This document shows, in pieces, positions 51,887 through 61,421 of a DNA stretch of 64,000 nucleotides. Within the stretch, counting starts at the first letter, position 1. Every line of letters begins with the position of its first letter. The stretch is from NCBI RefSeq assembly GCF_015082335.1, contig NZ_BLRL01000019.1, positions 1-64,000 on the forward strand, written 5' to 3'. The notes beneath the pieces were generated by a model, which saw only the letters and a program-made list of their open reading frames with translations, did not search any database and was not told where the DNA came from. Position numbers and translations under genes: made by a program. The DNA comes from Moritella sp. F3. GTDB taxonomy: Bacteria; Pseudomonadota; Gammaproteobacteria; Enterobacterales; Moritellaceae.

Positions 51887-53038
51887 ATGGATCCGCATAT
51901 TACGGAATGGCTGAATCTTGCGATTCGATGGATGCATATGATTTTTGGTATCGCTTGGATCGGTGCCTCATTCTATTTTGTATGGCTAGAAAACCATCTT
52001 AATCGCATCAATCCAAAAACAGGACTCGCTGGCGACCTCTGGGCTATTCACGGTGGTGGTATTTATCACTTAGAGAAATACAAACTCGCACCAGCAAAAA
52101 TGCCTGAAACATTACATTGGTTTAAATGGGAAGCGTACACGACTTTCCTAAGTGGTATTTCACTATTAACCGTGGTTTATTACTTCAATGCCCAATCTAT
52201 GCTGATTGCACCAGAATCAGGTTTAGTCGAGTGGCAAGGTATCGCTATTGGTATCGCGACTATCGTCGTAGGTTGGATTGTTTACCACCTATTATGTGAA
52301 TCACCATTAGCACAAAAACCAGCCTTGATGGGCGCAGTATTAATGGTGATGATCATCGCTGTTGCTTATGGGTTATCACTGGTATTTACTGGTCGCGCAG
52401 CCTATATCCATGTCGGTGCAATGATCGGGTCTATTATGGTCGGAAATGTATTCTTTGTGATAATGCCAGGTCAACGTAAAATGGTTGCCGCTGTATCAAA
52501 AGGTGATACGCCAGACCCAAGAGATCCAGCCAAAGCACTGTTACGCTCACGCCATAATAACTACCTGACATTACCCGTGCTGTTTATTATGATCAGTAAC
52601 CACTTCCCAAGTACTTATGGTAGTGAATACAACTGGTTAATATTAGCTGCAGTATCAATTATCAGTGTATTAGTGCGTCATTACTTTAATACTCGCCATC
52701 TCAATCAGAAATACGCATGGACATTACCGTTCGCCGCGTTTGCAATGATCACGTTGGCGTTTGTGACGAAACCAACTGTAGATAGCAGCGCCCCACAAGT
52801 GGCTTTTAGTGAAGTTCAAACGATTGTCGCTGAACGTTGTGCAGTGTGTCATGCAACAACAGGTGTTGCACCAATGGCCGGTGTTCATCTTGATACCCCT
52901 GAGAACATTAAACTGAACTCAGACAGGGTCTTATCAGCTGTGCGCAATCGCGTCATGCCACAAGGTAATATCACTAAAATGACGGATGGTGAACGTACCG
53001 TCGTTGTAAACTGGATCAATCAAGGCGCTAAAATATAG
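51887..53038 (+). CDS. puuD: Membrane urate oxidase PuuD with cytochrome c domain
   Basis: Oxidises urate to 5-hydroxyisourate. About eight transmembrane helices form the N-terminal 290 residues (starting LNLAIRWMHMIFGIAWIGASFYFVWLE in two pieces) and a c-type cytochrome forms the C-terminus, with CxxCH at 318-322 and probable axial Met357. It passes electrons to the respiratory chain instead of making peroxide, unlike cofactorless uricase. 383 aa. Last gene of the puuE operon; a strong terminator follows. Confidence 0.93.
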   Translation: MDPHITEWLNLAIRWMHMIFGIAWIGASFYFVWLENHLNRINPKTGLAGDLWAIHGGGIYHLEKYKLAPAKMPETLHWFKWEAYTTFLSGISLLTVVYYFNAQSMLIAPESGLVEWQGIAIGIATIVVGWIVYHLLCESPLAQKPALMGAVLMVMIIAVAYGLSLVFTGRAAYIHVGAMIGSIMVGNVFFVIMPGQRKMVAAVSKGDTPDPRDPAKALLRSRHNNYLTLPVLFIMISNHFPSTYGSEYNWLILAAVSIISVLVRHYFNTRHLNQKYAWTLPFAAFAMITLAFVTKPTVDSSAPQVAFSEVQTIVAERCAVCHATTGVAPMAGVHLDTPENIKLNSDRVLSAVRNRVMPQGNITKMTDGERTVVVNWINQGAKI

Positions 53039-53088
53039 CGATATAAGACGTAGTAAATAATAATTCGTCGCTAACAATAAAGAGAAAT

Positions 53089-53138
53089 AAATCCCGACTT
53101 GCTGTGCTGCTTACAGCATAAGTCGGGATTTTCAATTT
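53089..53138 (+). terminator. Terminator after puuD
   Basis: AAATCCCGACTT pairs with AAGTCGGGATTT (53089-53100 and 53120-53131), with an inner GCTGT/ACAGC stem, followed by T-rich sequence. Confidence 0.9.
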
Positions 53139-53201
53139 TAATGGAACAAAAACCCATTAAGTGTGTCCTAGCGCTATATAAAATAATTATAAGCGGTCGT
53201 A

Positions 53202-53774
53202 ATGGAACAGTTAAATAGCCAACTCTTTTTAGCCATCAATCAATTCGCAGGTCAAAACCAATTCATTGATTACATTTTCATGTTTTTTGCTGAAGCGATG
53301 CCCTATCTCTTTATCATCTTAGTCATCGTCCAGTGGTTTCGCTGTGACGAACAAACGAAACGTTATCTTATTGGCGCAACATTAGCATCAGTTGTTGGTA
53401 TCGCGATCAATACGCTTATTGCACAAGTTTATTTTCACCCACGTCCTTTTATGAATGACTTGGGGACTACGCTTGTCGCGCATACGCCAAATTCATCATT
53501 CCCTTCAGATCATACTACATTTATGTTTTGTATCGCCTTTAGTTTATTGTGTCATCAAGTAACAAAGAAATTCGCATTAGGGTTAACGGTATTCGCCATT
53601 ATAGGTGGGTTATCTCGGGTATATATCGGCGTACATTATCCTTTCGATATTGCAGCCGCATCAGTCATGGGGGTATTGTCAGCTCTACTTGTACACACAG
53701 TGCGGTATAAACTTGCAGGTATTTACAACCTGATGATTGCGATTAGCGCGCGCTTAACGAATCGGCTGTTATAG
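53202..53774 (+). CDS. PAP2 phosphatase (undecaprenyl-diphosphatase type)
   Basis: A 190-aa inner-membrane phosphatase. Active-site motifs are HPRP (Arg81), PSDH at 101-104 and SRVYIGVHYPFD (Arg139, His145, Asp149). The compact size and PSDH motif resemble BcrC/YbjG enzymes, which recycle undecaprenyl diphosphate for cell-wall synthesis. The Shine-Dalgarno is weak. Ungrouped. Confidence 0.87.
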   Translation: MEQLNSQLFLAINQFAGQNQFIDYIFMFFAEAMPYLFIILVIVQWFRCDEQTKRYLIGATLASVVGIAINTLIAQVYFHPRPFMNDLGTTLVAHTPNSSFPSDHTTFMFCIAFSLLCHQVTKKFALGLTVFAIIGGLSRVYIGVHYPFDIAAASVMGVLSALLVHTVRYKLAGIYNLMIAISARLTNRLL

Positions 53775-53833
53775 AGTCGACGATTATAACAACCAGCTGC
53801 ACATCAGATGTTGCTGGTATTATTTTGTAAGTA

Positions 53834-55012
53834 TTATGCTTCGCTCACTAAGAAACGCATGATTTCTTCCATGTCTAAATTAAAATCATCCGCTCTGACC
53901 GACTGGGCAATTTCATCATCACCCATCGATAAATCAATCTGATTTGCATGTTCAAAATCACATTTATCCAAGCTGTAAAACGAGTTTACTTTCGGGCGGA
54001 TTGGGTCGGCGTGATTATAGCCTTCAACGATCGCCAAACGATTAGAACTCAATTTAACCAGTGAGCCTACGGGATAGACTCCCATGCACTTAATAAAGGC
54101 ATTAACCAAGCTTAAATCTATTTGCCCAGCTTGTCCCAAGTTACGCAGGATACCAAATGCTTTTAACTGAGTAGAGCCTGTTTTATAACAGCGGTTTGCC
54201 GTTAATGCATCGTAGATATCACAGATAGTCAATATACGACCATAGCGAGAGATTTGCTGTCCAGCTAAACCATAAGGATAGCCTTCCCCGTCTAATTTCT
54301 CATGATGTAAACCGGCTACATCCAAACTAAGTTTAGAAATACCAGGAATCGATTTAATGATATCAATAGAGTGGTTAACGTGTAACTTCATGATAGCGAA
54401 TTCATCGTTCGTTAATTTACCTGGCTTATTGAGGATTTCATCTGGTGTGCGTATCTTACCAATGTCATGTAAAAATGCCCCTATCGCTAATTCTCTAATA
54501 ATGCTTTTTTCAATACCAAGGTGACGGCAGAATAAGGCCATCAGCATAGATACAGCAAAAGAGTGCTCTAACAAATATTCATCTTTTTGGCGGATATTGA
54601 TCGCACACATTAATGCATCAGAATCGGTGAACAACGTATCGATTAACTCAGAGGTCAGCGTTTTAACTGAACAAAGATTAATCTCAGTTCCTTCTTCGAT
54701 ATGCTTGAATAGCTTTCTTTGCACGTCTTTAGACGTTGAAATGAGGGCTTTGGCTTGCACCATTTTCACATTGAACTCTTGCTTACGTCCAAACATACTG
54801 GCTTTTAAAGCGGCTGTATCGGCCGCCATCTGAGCATCAAACTTTGATGAATCGACGAGTACACGTTTAATACCCAATTCAATCAATTTGTTTAACACCA
54901 CATCATTTTTCACCCACTCCGGTTTTGTCAGCTTAAAACTACCAGTTTGCAAGGTGATCTTTTCAATGTAAGTACCTGCAGTAATCTCGGTAATATCTTG
55001 TTCTATAAACAT
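53834..55012 (-). CDS. HD-GYP phosphodiesterase with DUF3391-like N-terminus
   Basis: Predicted to hydrolyse cyclic di-GMP, 392 aa. An N-terminal DUF3391-like region spans about 1-120, then an HD-GYP domain: HDIGK at 182-186, HHEKLDGEGYP at 236-246 with the intact GYP. There is no membrane segment. With the GGDEF gene at 11 kb it is one of two c-di-GMP enzymes in the window, but they are far apart. Confidence 0.9.
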   Translation of the reverse strand: MFIEQDITEITAGTYIEKITLQTGSFKLTKPEWVKNDVVLNKLIELGIKRVLVDSSKFDAQMAADTAALKASMFGRKQEFNVKMVQAKALISTSKDVQRKLFKHIEEGTEINLCSVKTLTSELIDTLFTDSDALMCAINIRQKDEYLLEHSFAVSMLMALFCRHLGIEKSIIRELAIGAFLHDIGKIRTPDEILNKPGKLTNDEFAIMKLHVNHSIDIIKSIPGISKLSLDVAGLHHEKLDGEGYPYGLAGQQISRYGRILTICDIYDALTANRCYKTGSTQLKAFGILRNLGQAGQIDLSLVNAFIKCMGVYPVGSLVKLSSNRLAIVEGYNHADPIRPKVNSFYSLDKCDFEHANQIDLSMGDDEIAQSVRADDFNLDMEEIMRFLVSEA

Positions 55013-55024
55013 TAGAGTAGACTC

Positions 55025-55070
55025 AAAAAAAAGGGGTCACGGTAAAAAGTTACTTTATCACCATCCCCTT
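55025..55070 (-). terminator. Possible terminator after the TehA-like gene
   Basis: An imperfect GGGG/CCCC-based stem followed on the minus strand by eight T. The inner pairing is poor. Confidence 0.45.
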
Positions 55071-55100
55071 ATTAAATACACTTAATAACCATACCGTTCG

Positions 55101-56096
55101 CTATAGTGCGTGCTCAATAGCTACTTTATGTTCAATATACATCATCTTTAGTTTTTGGATAAAAACTTTTAAATAACCTGCGCTAACCCAAGTCACGATA
55201 GCCGTTGCCCCCCACAGTTCAAACAAAGCAACCACATGTAGCTGGGTAATATATTGCTCTGCAATACCGATACTCGCAAACCAATCGCCAGTGCTAAAAA
55301 TACCCTTAGCACTCACCACTAAAGGAAAGGTAAAAGCAGAAAAAGCAGGAGTGAAAGTTAAATTAGATAAATGTAATAATGCGATATAGGTAACCAAGGT
55401 CATCAATAAAGCAATACCTAACAGTACTGCGACAATAATCGGTGATGGCTGAGATACAAAAGCTAAATACCCCACTAGACATACACTCGCAGGTGCAGCT
55501 ATTAATGCAATTGATGGTTTTGCACCAGTAGGTACTTTCTCACCAAAAATAAGGCGGTTAAGCATGATAGGCAGTAAAATTGCGTAATTAACAAGACCAA
55601 AAACCAAAATCGCGTAACAGATAGACTCAAATTTTTCTGGTTGAGGACAGGTAAACACCGCAACAATCAAACCAATTGGAGGCACAAACCAGCTCGGCAG
55701 CATATGCTTTAGTTGCATGTCTTGAAAACGGTGATAAAGAAACATAACCAAAAACACAAGGTGCACAACAATAGCTGCCAGCCATATAGTCGTCGATAAT
55801 GCTGGTGACGAGGTAATTAGTGAGTTTGATACCACCATTGTCGCCATTGCAAATGTAGGTATCACACTGCCAACAATATTATGAGACAGGTCATTCAACA
55901 GTGTTGTAGGGTGAATTATAAAACGTAATAATAACGAAAATAGAATTACAGCTGCAACAATCGCCGTCGCTGTTTGAATGTAACCATTGAAGCTATAAAC
56001 CGACTCCCAGAGAGCCCCTAATGAAGATATACCCAAGGCAAGACCAGCTACTGGTGTTGGTAATAATTTATAATTTATTTTTATTTGGCTTAACAT
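55101..56096 (-). CDS. TehA/SLAC1-type transporter (TDT family)
   Basis: Inner-membrane anion or dicarboxylate channel of the tellurite-resistance/dicarboxylate transporter family, about ten helices, 331 aa. PTPVAGLALGISSLGALWE and PSWFVPPIGLIVAVFT fit the family. I start it at ATG 56096, after GAGGTG; a GTG at 56108 adds four residues. It is divergent from a LysR regulator, its likely controller. Substrate unknown. Confidence 0.85.
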   Translation of the reverse strand: MLSQIKINYKLLPTPVAGLALGISSLGALWESVYSFNGYIQTATAIVAAVILFSLLLRFIIHPTTLLNDLSHNIVGSVIPTFAMATMVVSNSLITSSPALSTTIWLAAIVVHLVFLVMFLYHRFQDMQLKHMLPSWFVPPIGLIVAVFTCPQPEKFESICYAILVFGLVNYAILLPIMLNRLIFGEKVPTGAKPSIALIAAPASVCLVGYLAFVSQPSPIIVAVLLGIALLMTLVTYIALLHLSNLTFTPAFSAFTFPLVVSAKGIFSTGDWFASIGIAEQYITQLHVVALFELWGATAIVTWVSAGYLKVFIQKLKMMYIEHKVAIEHAL

Positions 56097-56140
56097 AATG
56101 CACCTCACTTGTTGATGCGGTAATTATAAGCCTAGCCTTT

Positions 56141-56181
56141 CGTTAAGAAAAGCTGTATATTTTTAATATAACGTTAAGGAA
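56141..56181. promoter_or_regulatory. Direct repeats between tehA-like and lysR genes
   Basis: CGTTAAGAAA (56141-56150) and CGTTAAGGAA (56172-56181) lie 31 bp apart, three helical turns, in the shared promoter region. The second copy includes the Shine-Dalgarno of the LysR gene. Confidence 0.35.
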
Positions 56182-56193
56182 ATCTAAACAAGT

Positions 56194-57102
56194 ATGAATT
56201 TGTCATTAAAACAACTGCGTGTCTTTGTTGCTGTGAGCCAACAGCAAAGTATTACCCACGCCGCAAAAAGCTTATTTCTAACGAAAGCGGCTGTAAGCAT
56301 GGCGTTGAGCGAGGTCGAGAACCAGTTGGGGCTACAATTGTTTGACCGGACCAATAACCGTTTACATCTAAACCCCTACGGCCAGCGTTTATTACCTATT
56401 GCCGATGAATTACTTCACCGAGCAGCAAGTATTGATACTTTATTTCAGCAATCCGGCGAATTGATCGGTGAACTCGCGATTGGCGCGAGTGAGACCATCG
56501 GTAACCAATTATGTCCTTGGCTGCTTGCGCAATTTAGACAGAAAACAGCACACACACAGCAAACCTTGCATATTAGTAATAGTGCTAACATTGCTAATAT
56601 GATACTAAATTATCGCTTAGATATTGGTCTTATCGAAGGAGATGTTAATCACAGTGACATCGAGACGCTTGCTTGGCTCAAAGATGAAATGTGTATCATT
56701 GTCGCCGCGGATCACCCCTTATTGGAAAAGACCAACTTAACCCTAGCCGATTTAACAGACAATGCGTGGGTATTACGAGAACCAGGTTCAGGTAGCCGTG
56801 CATTTTTTGAAAGTCACATCGCACCTTCGATCTCACAATGGCAACTCGCCTACGAGCTCAATTCAATTGAAGCACAACTTAACTTTATCGCGGCCGGATT
56901 AGGACTTGCCTGTGTGTCTAAATTCAGTGCGACTCACGCTTTAGCCAATGACCGAGTCAGAATATTAACACTCGATAAAAAATTAGAACGCCAGTACAAG
57001 ATCATCATTCATAAACAGAAATACAAAAGTGAATTAATCACTGCGTTTATCGAGTTTAGCCAGCAATGGGATGCGGCCACCTTAATACTCCATAAAGAAT
57101 GA
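56194..57102 (+). CDS. LysR-family regulator
   Basis: A 302-aa LysR transcription factor: helix-turn-helix at about 3-60 (SLKQLRVFVAVSQQQSITHAA, with KSLFLTKAAVSMALSEVE), then a ligand-binding domain to the end. It is divergent from the TehA-like transporter, which it probably controls; the co-inducer is unknown. Confidence 0.9.
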   Translation: MNLSLKQLRVFVAVSQQQSITHAAKSLFLTKAAVSMALSEVENQLGLQLFDRTNNRLHLNPYGQRLLPIADELLHRAASIDTLFQQSGELIGELAIGASETIGNQLCPWLLAQFRQKTAHTQQTLHISNSANIANMILNYRLDIGLIEGDVNHSDIETLAWLKDEMCIIVAADHPLLEKTNLTLADLTDNAWVLREPGSGSRAFFESHIAPSISQWQLAYELNSIEAQLNFIAAGLGLACVSKFSATHALANDRVRILTLDKKLERQYKIIIHKQKYKSELITAFIEFSQQWDAATLILHKE

Positions 57103-57193
57103 AAAATAAGCGTCTAACATCAACTACAAGCAGCGACAAGAAAAATATACGCTAATATTATTATCATTATGGATGATAATTTAAGGCGATAAA

Positions 57194-57988
57194 ATGTTGA
57201 ATGGACACCTATTACATAGCCGATTTAAACTCGCTAAATGGCTTAAATTGGTCATAGGCTATAGCATCACGGTGAGTCAAGTGTATGCGCATGTCTCACC
57301 AGCGCACATGCCACAAGGTAATCCCTCGCAAGATATTATTGTTAATCAATTAACCGCCGGAGTGAATAGCCAATTACAACATGGACCCGTTCGCAAAGGA
57401 GAAACATTAACATCGATAGCAAAACAACGGGCACCCCAAAATACCTCACAAGACCAATACATAGATATGATTTTTCGACTCAACCCACAGGCCTTTATTA
57501 GCCAAAATAAAAATAAACTCAAAACCGGAAGCCTGCTTATATTACCAGGTTATCAGCAAGGTAATGATAGTCTTAAAAGTATCACGACAGCCAAGCCACG
57601 GATGCACTTCAACAGCCAAAAAGTGCAGTTGATTGAATACAATTCATTATTACAAATTAAGACCGATTCAAAAAACACCCCATTTTTACCGCAAATACCT
57701 ATCCGTGTCATCGCACCAAATAGCTTAAATCAGCAACAAAAAAGAGCGAAGTTACAAGCGCAGATACTACAAAGCCAGCAAACAGAAATACACGGCCAAA
57801 TAGCCTTATTACAACACATTAGCGAACTAGAGCAGCAGCTGACAATAAGCCAGGAATCCGCGTCAACACTCGACTATAGCCAGCAACAACTTAGCTTAAA
57901 AAATAAAAATCTACTGCTACAAATTCAAGACTTACATAAAAAATACGATCACATTATCAATAATTACAACTTTACCCCTAAATTTTAG
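57194..57988 (+). CDS. Short FimV-like LysM protein
   Basis: A 264-aa exported protein: signal-like residues about 12-35, then a LysM-type segment GPVRKGETLTSIAKQRAPQN, with IDMIFRLNPQAFI and LKTGSLLILPGY, as in the N-terminal part of FimV. A Gln-rich coiled coil fills about 175-260. Full FimV is several times longer and has a cytoplasmic TPR part, which is absent here. A role at the cell pole or in peptidoglycan binding is inferred. Confidence 0.75.
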   Translation: MLNGHLLHSRFKLAKWLKLVIGYSITVSQVYAHVSPAHMPQGNPSQDIIVNQLTAGVNSQLQHGPVRKGETLTSIAKQRAPQNTSQDQYIDMIFRLNPQAFISQNKNKLKTGSLLILPGYQQGNDSLKSITTAKPRMHFNSQKVQLIEYNSLLQIKTDSKNTPFLPQIPIRVIAPNSLNQQQKRAKLQAQILQSQQTEIHGQIALLQHISELEQQLTISQESASTLDYSQQQLSLKNKNLLLQIQDLHKKYDHIINNYNFTPKF

Positions 57989-57989
57989 G

Positions 57990-58019
57990 TAAAAAAAAGG
58001 AGTAGCAAACGCTACTCCT
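57990..58019 (-). terminator. Terminator-like hairpin pointing to the minus strand
   Basis: AGGAGTAGC pairs with GCTACTCCT (57998-58006 and 58011-58019). The T run is on the minus strand, not on the strand of the gene just before it. Confidence 0.6.
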
Positions 58020-58317
58020 GCCGTAATAGTCAAAAATTATTACGCCTGAATACATAACCAACCTAGCTGGAAATTTCAGGATAAAGTATACTTACTTCTT
58101 TGATATAAAAAATTCAAATAGCTGTTGCTAGGCAAGCGGTCGAAAGGAATTAAAATACCCCTGCCAAATAAGTAAACATAAAACTCAAACTCGTGCGAAG
58201 CTTGAGTGTCCGTGCTAAGACCATTAAACAAAAAGCTGACCACAAGGTCAAGTTTTAATGTGTATTTTGTTACTTTTTTGTAAATCTTTATAACTTTATA
58301 TCAATCATTACGAAGGG
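58020..58317. other. Intergenic region before the RutR-like regulator
   Basis: About 300 bp without a gene frame. It holds the RutR-like box, a possible minus-strand promoter (TTGACC, 17 bp, TTTAAT) and the minus-strand hairpin at its left edge. Together these could make a small RNA, but this is speculative. Confidence 0.4.
58236..58251. promoter_or_regulatory. RutR-like operator
   Basis: CTGACCACAAGGTCAA matches TTGACCA-NN-TGGTCAA in 12 of 14 fixed positions, with perfect TGACC/GGTCA arms. It lies 67 bp before the regulator gene, so the regulator probably controls itself. Confidence 0.65.
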
Positions 58318-58968
58318 ATGAATATAAGTATGTCTACCATACGGAAGAAAAACGAAGCAAAGATTTTAAAGGCTGCAAGTCAAGTATTTGCCAGTGAAGG
58401 TTACGCAGCAACAAAAACCATTGATATCGCGAAACTTGCCGGTGTACCTAAGGCCAACGTCTATTATTACTTTGGTAATAAAGAGACACTATACTCAGCT
58501 GTATTAGAAACGATCATTGAACCATTACTCAGCGCAACTCATCCAATTGAAACGATCGATAACCCTGCGATAGCCTTAACCGAATACATTAAGACTAAGC
58601 TACTCATCTCACGCGATTACCCTTATGCATCGAAAGTATTCGCCAACGAGATCATGCGTGGTTCACCATTATTGTCACCAGAGATACGCCAACGTTTAAT
58701 GAATCAGAGTACCTTTTTACTCGACAAATTTAGCCAATGGATTGCCGCGGGCCAAATGGACAACGTATCACCACATCACTTATTGTTTATGATCTGGTCT
58801 TCGACACAAACTTATGCTGACTTTAGCTGGCAGATCAACGCCGTAATGGGTAAGTCATCGCTAACAGCAAGTGATTATGATGATGCTGCACACCTCATCA
58901 GCCAATTAGTTCTAAAAGGCTGTAATGTACAATCTAGTGGCAACAGTACTGTACCTGAAGCCAGTTAA
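58318..58968 (+). CDS. RutR-like TetR-family regulator
   Basis: A 216-aa regulator. The TetR helix-turn-helix lies at about 12-58 (TIDIAKLAGVPKANVYYYFGNKETLYSAV). The C-terminal domain has TKLLISRDYPYASKVFANE and LLFMIWSSTQTYADF, nearly as in E. coli RutR, which senses uracil and controls pyrimidine and some purine genes. ATG 58330 has the better Shine-Dalgarno distance (AAGGG, 12 bases). The position between the two purine clusters suggests purine-related control. Confidence 0.85.
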   Translation: MNISMSTIRKKNEAKILKAASQVFASEGYAATKTIDIAKLAGVPKANVYYYFGNKETLYSAVLETIIEPLLSATHPIETIDNPAIALTEYIKTKLLISRDYPYASKVFANEIMRGSPLLSPEIRQRLMNQSTFLLDKFSQWIAAGQMDNVSPHHLLFMIWSSTQTYADFSWQINAVMGKSSLTASDYDDAAHLISQLVLKGCNVQSSGNSTVPEAS

Positions 58969-59006
58969 AGACTCTGATTTAAAGCTATTTATTTAACATC
59001 CGCTAT

Positions 59007-59948
59007 TTAAAAATAGGAGCGAATTGGACTTAAGATTAATTTTTTTATATCCCCTAAGCCATTTTTAATACGCCTAATTTGAGGGTTAAGCAAGAACGCA
59101 TAACCCTCAAAATACAACGCATTCATAAATTTTCTTTGTGTTCTATAATAATCTGCATAGCCTTCCTTGAGCTTGGCATCCGCCAAAGCAAACGTACGCT
59201 TACTTAACCCAAGCTCACGCTGTTTATAATCACTAATAATATGTTCGATACATTCAAGATGCTGTAAACGCTTACTGTCAGTTTGAGTAACCGAATCACC
59301 ACGCATGAGATAACCCGTGTAGCTTTGAGTTAATAGCGCCACTTCAAAATGCTCACATACTTTTAGCCACAACTGCCAATCTTCACAATAAGTCATATTG
59401 ATATCAAACATGCCAACCGCCTTAAACACCGACGCCTTCATCATGACCGTTGATGTCCCAATCACATTATGGGCTAGCACTTGCGCTAAAGGTTGTTTGA
59501 TACAATAACAGGGGGTTGCCACCTGAGTGAACTGTTGCCAATAACCAAAGCAATCAACAATATACTGATATTGCTCATTAACATGGTCATAGTTAGTAAA
59601 AGACATTGCTACTTTGGGGTTAGCCTCATGTAAGGCTAACTGCGCCGTTAATTTGTCTGGATACCAATAATCATCCGCATCTAAAAAAGCTATGTACTCC
59701 CCAGCAGCTTGTTCTATCGCCATATTTCGCGCACCTGAAGCACCAAGTCCTTTGGTCGTAATAACCTGAATACACGATTCCTGTTGACTTAAAGATTCAA
59801 GATATTGAGCTGTTCCATCTGTGCTATTATCATTCACGATAATGATCTCAACATCACTTCTGCCTTGCTGCAAAATACTCTCTATCGCTTTTGGCAAATA
59901 AGCCAAACAATTATAACTCGGAATAATCACAGAAACTGTATATACCAT
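59007..59948 (-). CDS. Glycosyltransferase family 2
   Basis: A 313-aa cytosolic GT-A transferase. VSVIIPSYNCLAYLPKAIES begins it, DDNST-like IIVNDNSTDGT and ALDADDYWYP (DxD-like) follow, with a C-terminal CEDWQLWLKV acceptor region. It probably adds a sugar to a surface polysaccharide. ATG 59948 follows GGGGTG; GTG 59954 adds two residues. Divergent from a GT4 gene. Confidence 0.87.
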   Translation of the reverse strand: MVYTVSVIIPSYNCLAYLPKAIESILQQGRSDVEIIIVNDNSTDGTAQYLESLSQQESCIQVITTKGLGASGARNMAIEQAAGEYIAFLDADDYWYPDKLTAQLALHEANPKVAMSFTNYDHVNEQYQYIVDCFGYWQQFTQVATPCYCIKQPLAQVLAHNVIGTSTVMMKASVFKAVGMFDINMTYCEDWQLWLKVCEHFEVALLTQSYTGYLMRGDSVTQTDSKRLQHLECIEHIISDYKQRELGLSKRTFALADAKLKEGYADYYRTQRKFMNALYFEGYAFLLNPQIRRIKNGLGDIKKLILSPIRSYF

Positions 59949-60137
59949 CCCCACCCCTATGTTACTTACTGATACCTGTATTTCGCGTTCTCAAAAACAA
60001 TTGCCCTGATAAATACTATTATTAGTTAGAGGCATTCGTTTTGTTCTAGTCATGTTGATAAGCCTAGTTAATAAATTAACTTTTGAATGTAAGTACAATG
60101 ATTATTATCATTAAAATACACAGGGATAGATGGACGT

Positions 60138-61322
60138 ATGCATAAAGTGGATGTGAGAATGAAAAAAGTGGCATTTTTAGCCCCGTCATACCCTGTACTG
60201 AGTGAAACATTTATTCGAACAGAAGTTGAGTCTGTTCGTGCTAATGGACATGATGTATGTGTCATGACATTTATAAAATATCCAGACTGTGGAACATTCA
60301 ACTATGATATTCATGTTATCGGCGAAAAAATATACTTTTCCTTACTCTATACACTCAGTCCAATTGGGATATTTAAAGCATTACATTTCATCGCTAAGCA
60401 ACGTTCAATGCCTAAATTGTCGCTATTCCAATATAGTCTCAAACTTGCTCTACAAATGCGTAAAGCAGGCGTTAATCATGTCCATGCTCACTTTGCTCAG
60501 CATACCTGTACACATGCGATTACTGCAGCTAAAATGATGGGGATCAGTAGCTCCTTTGTCGCCCATGGCCATGATCTATATGAAGCCCCGTTTGATGTCG
60601 ATTTAAAGGTCAATAACAGCAACTTTGTTGTCGCAGTGTGCAAAGATATGGAAAATGATTTAAGAAAAATAAACAACGATAAGATAAAGCTGTTGCATTG
60701 CGGGGTGAAAACCAATGAATTTAAACCGCCTACTTTATCACTTAATAAGCCCCAAGATGGCACCCCAATTAAACTGGTATTCTTAGGTCGATTAGTTGAA
60801 CAAAAAGGACTCCATTACTTGCTCCAAAGTCTCGCAGAATTAAATACATCCCAGCTGATTACCCTAGATATTATTGGAGATGGAGAGCTGCGTACAAACT
60901 TACAACAGCAAGCATATCAATTAGGGTTGTCAAAGTTCGTTCATTTCCATGGCGCTAAATCGTCCCACTGGGTCAGCCAGAATCTAGCCCGCTTTGATTG
61001 TCTCGTCGCCCCATTCTGTGTATCACACTCAGGCTGTGTCGATACTGGCCCTTTAGTATTAAAAGAGGCGATGGCGGTCGGTGTTCCTGTGATCACCACC
61101 GATTTAATGGGTTGCAAAGAGATTGTTGCGCCAGGCACTGGCTTGATTGTAAAACAAAAAAATAGCCCATCGCTGAGTCTAGCAATTACTAAATTTATCA
61201 ATTACTCACCAGAAAAACGTGAAGATATGAGACGTTTAGCACGATTAAATATAGAAGATAACTTTGATGCTTTAAATCAGGCGAAGAGCCTATCAAATTG
61301 GATTGAGGCTTGTGCCAGTTAA
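60138..61322 (+). CDS. Glycosyltransferase family 4 (GT-B)
   Basis: A 394-aa GT-B transferase. KKVAFLAPSYPVLSETFIRTEV is the N-terminal half start, and LVFLGRLVEQKGLHYLLQSL with PLVLKEAMAVGVPVITTDLMGCKEIV carries the nucleotide-sugar Glu motif. It probably extends an exopolysaccharide or LPS side chain together with the GT2. The start may instead be the Met at 60159; neither has a convincing Shine-Dalgarno. Confidence 0.87.
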   Translation: MHKVDVRMKKVAFLAPSYPVLSETFIRTEVESVRANGHDVCVMTFIKYPDCGTFNYDIHVIGEKIYFSLLYTLSPIGIFKALHFIAKQRSMPKLSLFQYSLKLALQMRKAGVNHVHAHFAQHTCTHAITAAKMMGISSSFVAHGHDLYEAPFDVDLKVNNSNFVVAVCKDMENDLRKINNDKIKLLHCGVKTNEFKPPTLSLNKPQDGTPIKLVFLGRLVEQKGLHYLLQSLAELNTSQLITLDIIGDGELRTNLQQQAYQLGLSKFVHFHGAKSSHWVSQNLARFDCLVAPFCVSHSGCVDTGPLVLKEAMAVGVPVITTDLMGCKEIVAPGTGLIVKQKNSPSLSLAITKFINYSPEKREDMRRLARLNIEDNFDALNQAKSLSNWIEACAS

Positions 61323-61421
61323 CTCAGAATCAGAAAGATGTAGAAGAGATAAGGTAGAAATGAAAATTAATAAATAGCGCGGTACACTCGTCAGTTTACC
61401 GCTCTATCATTAGCTTAAATG

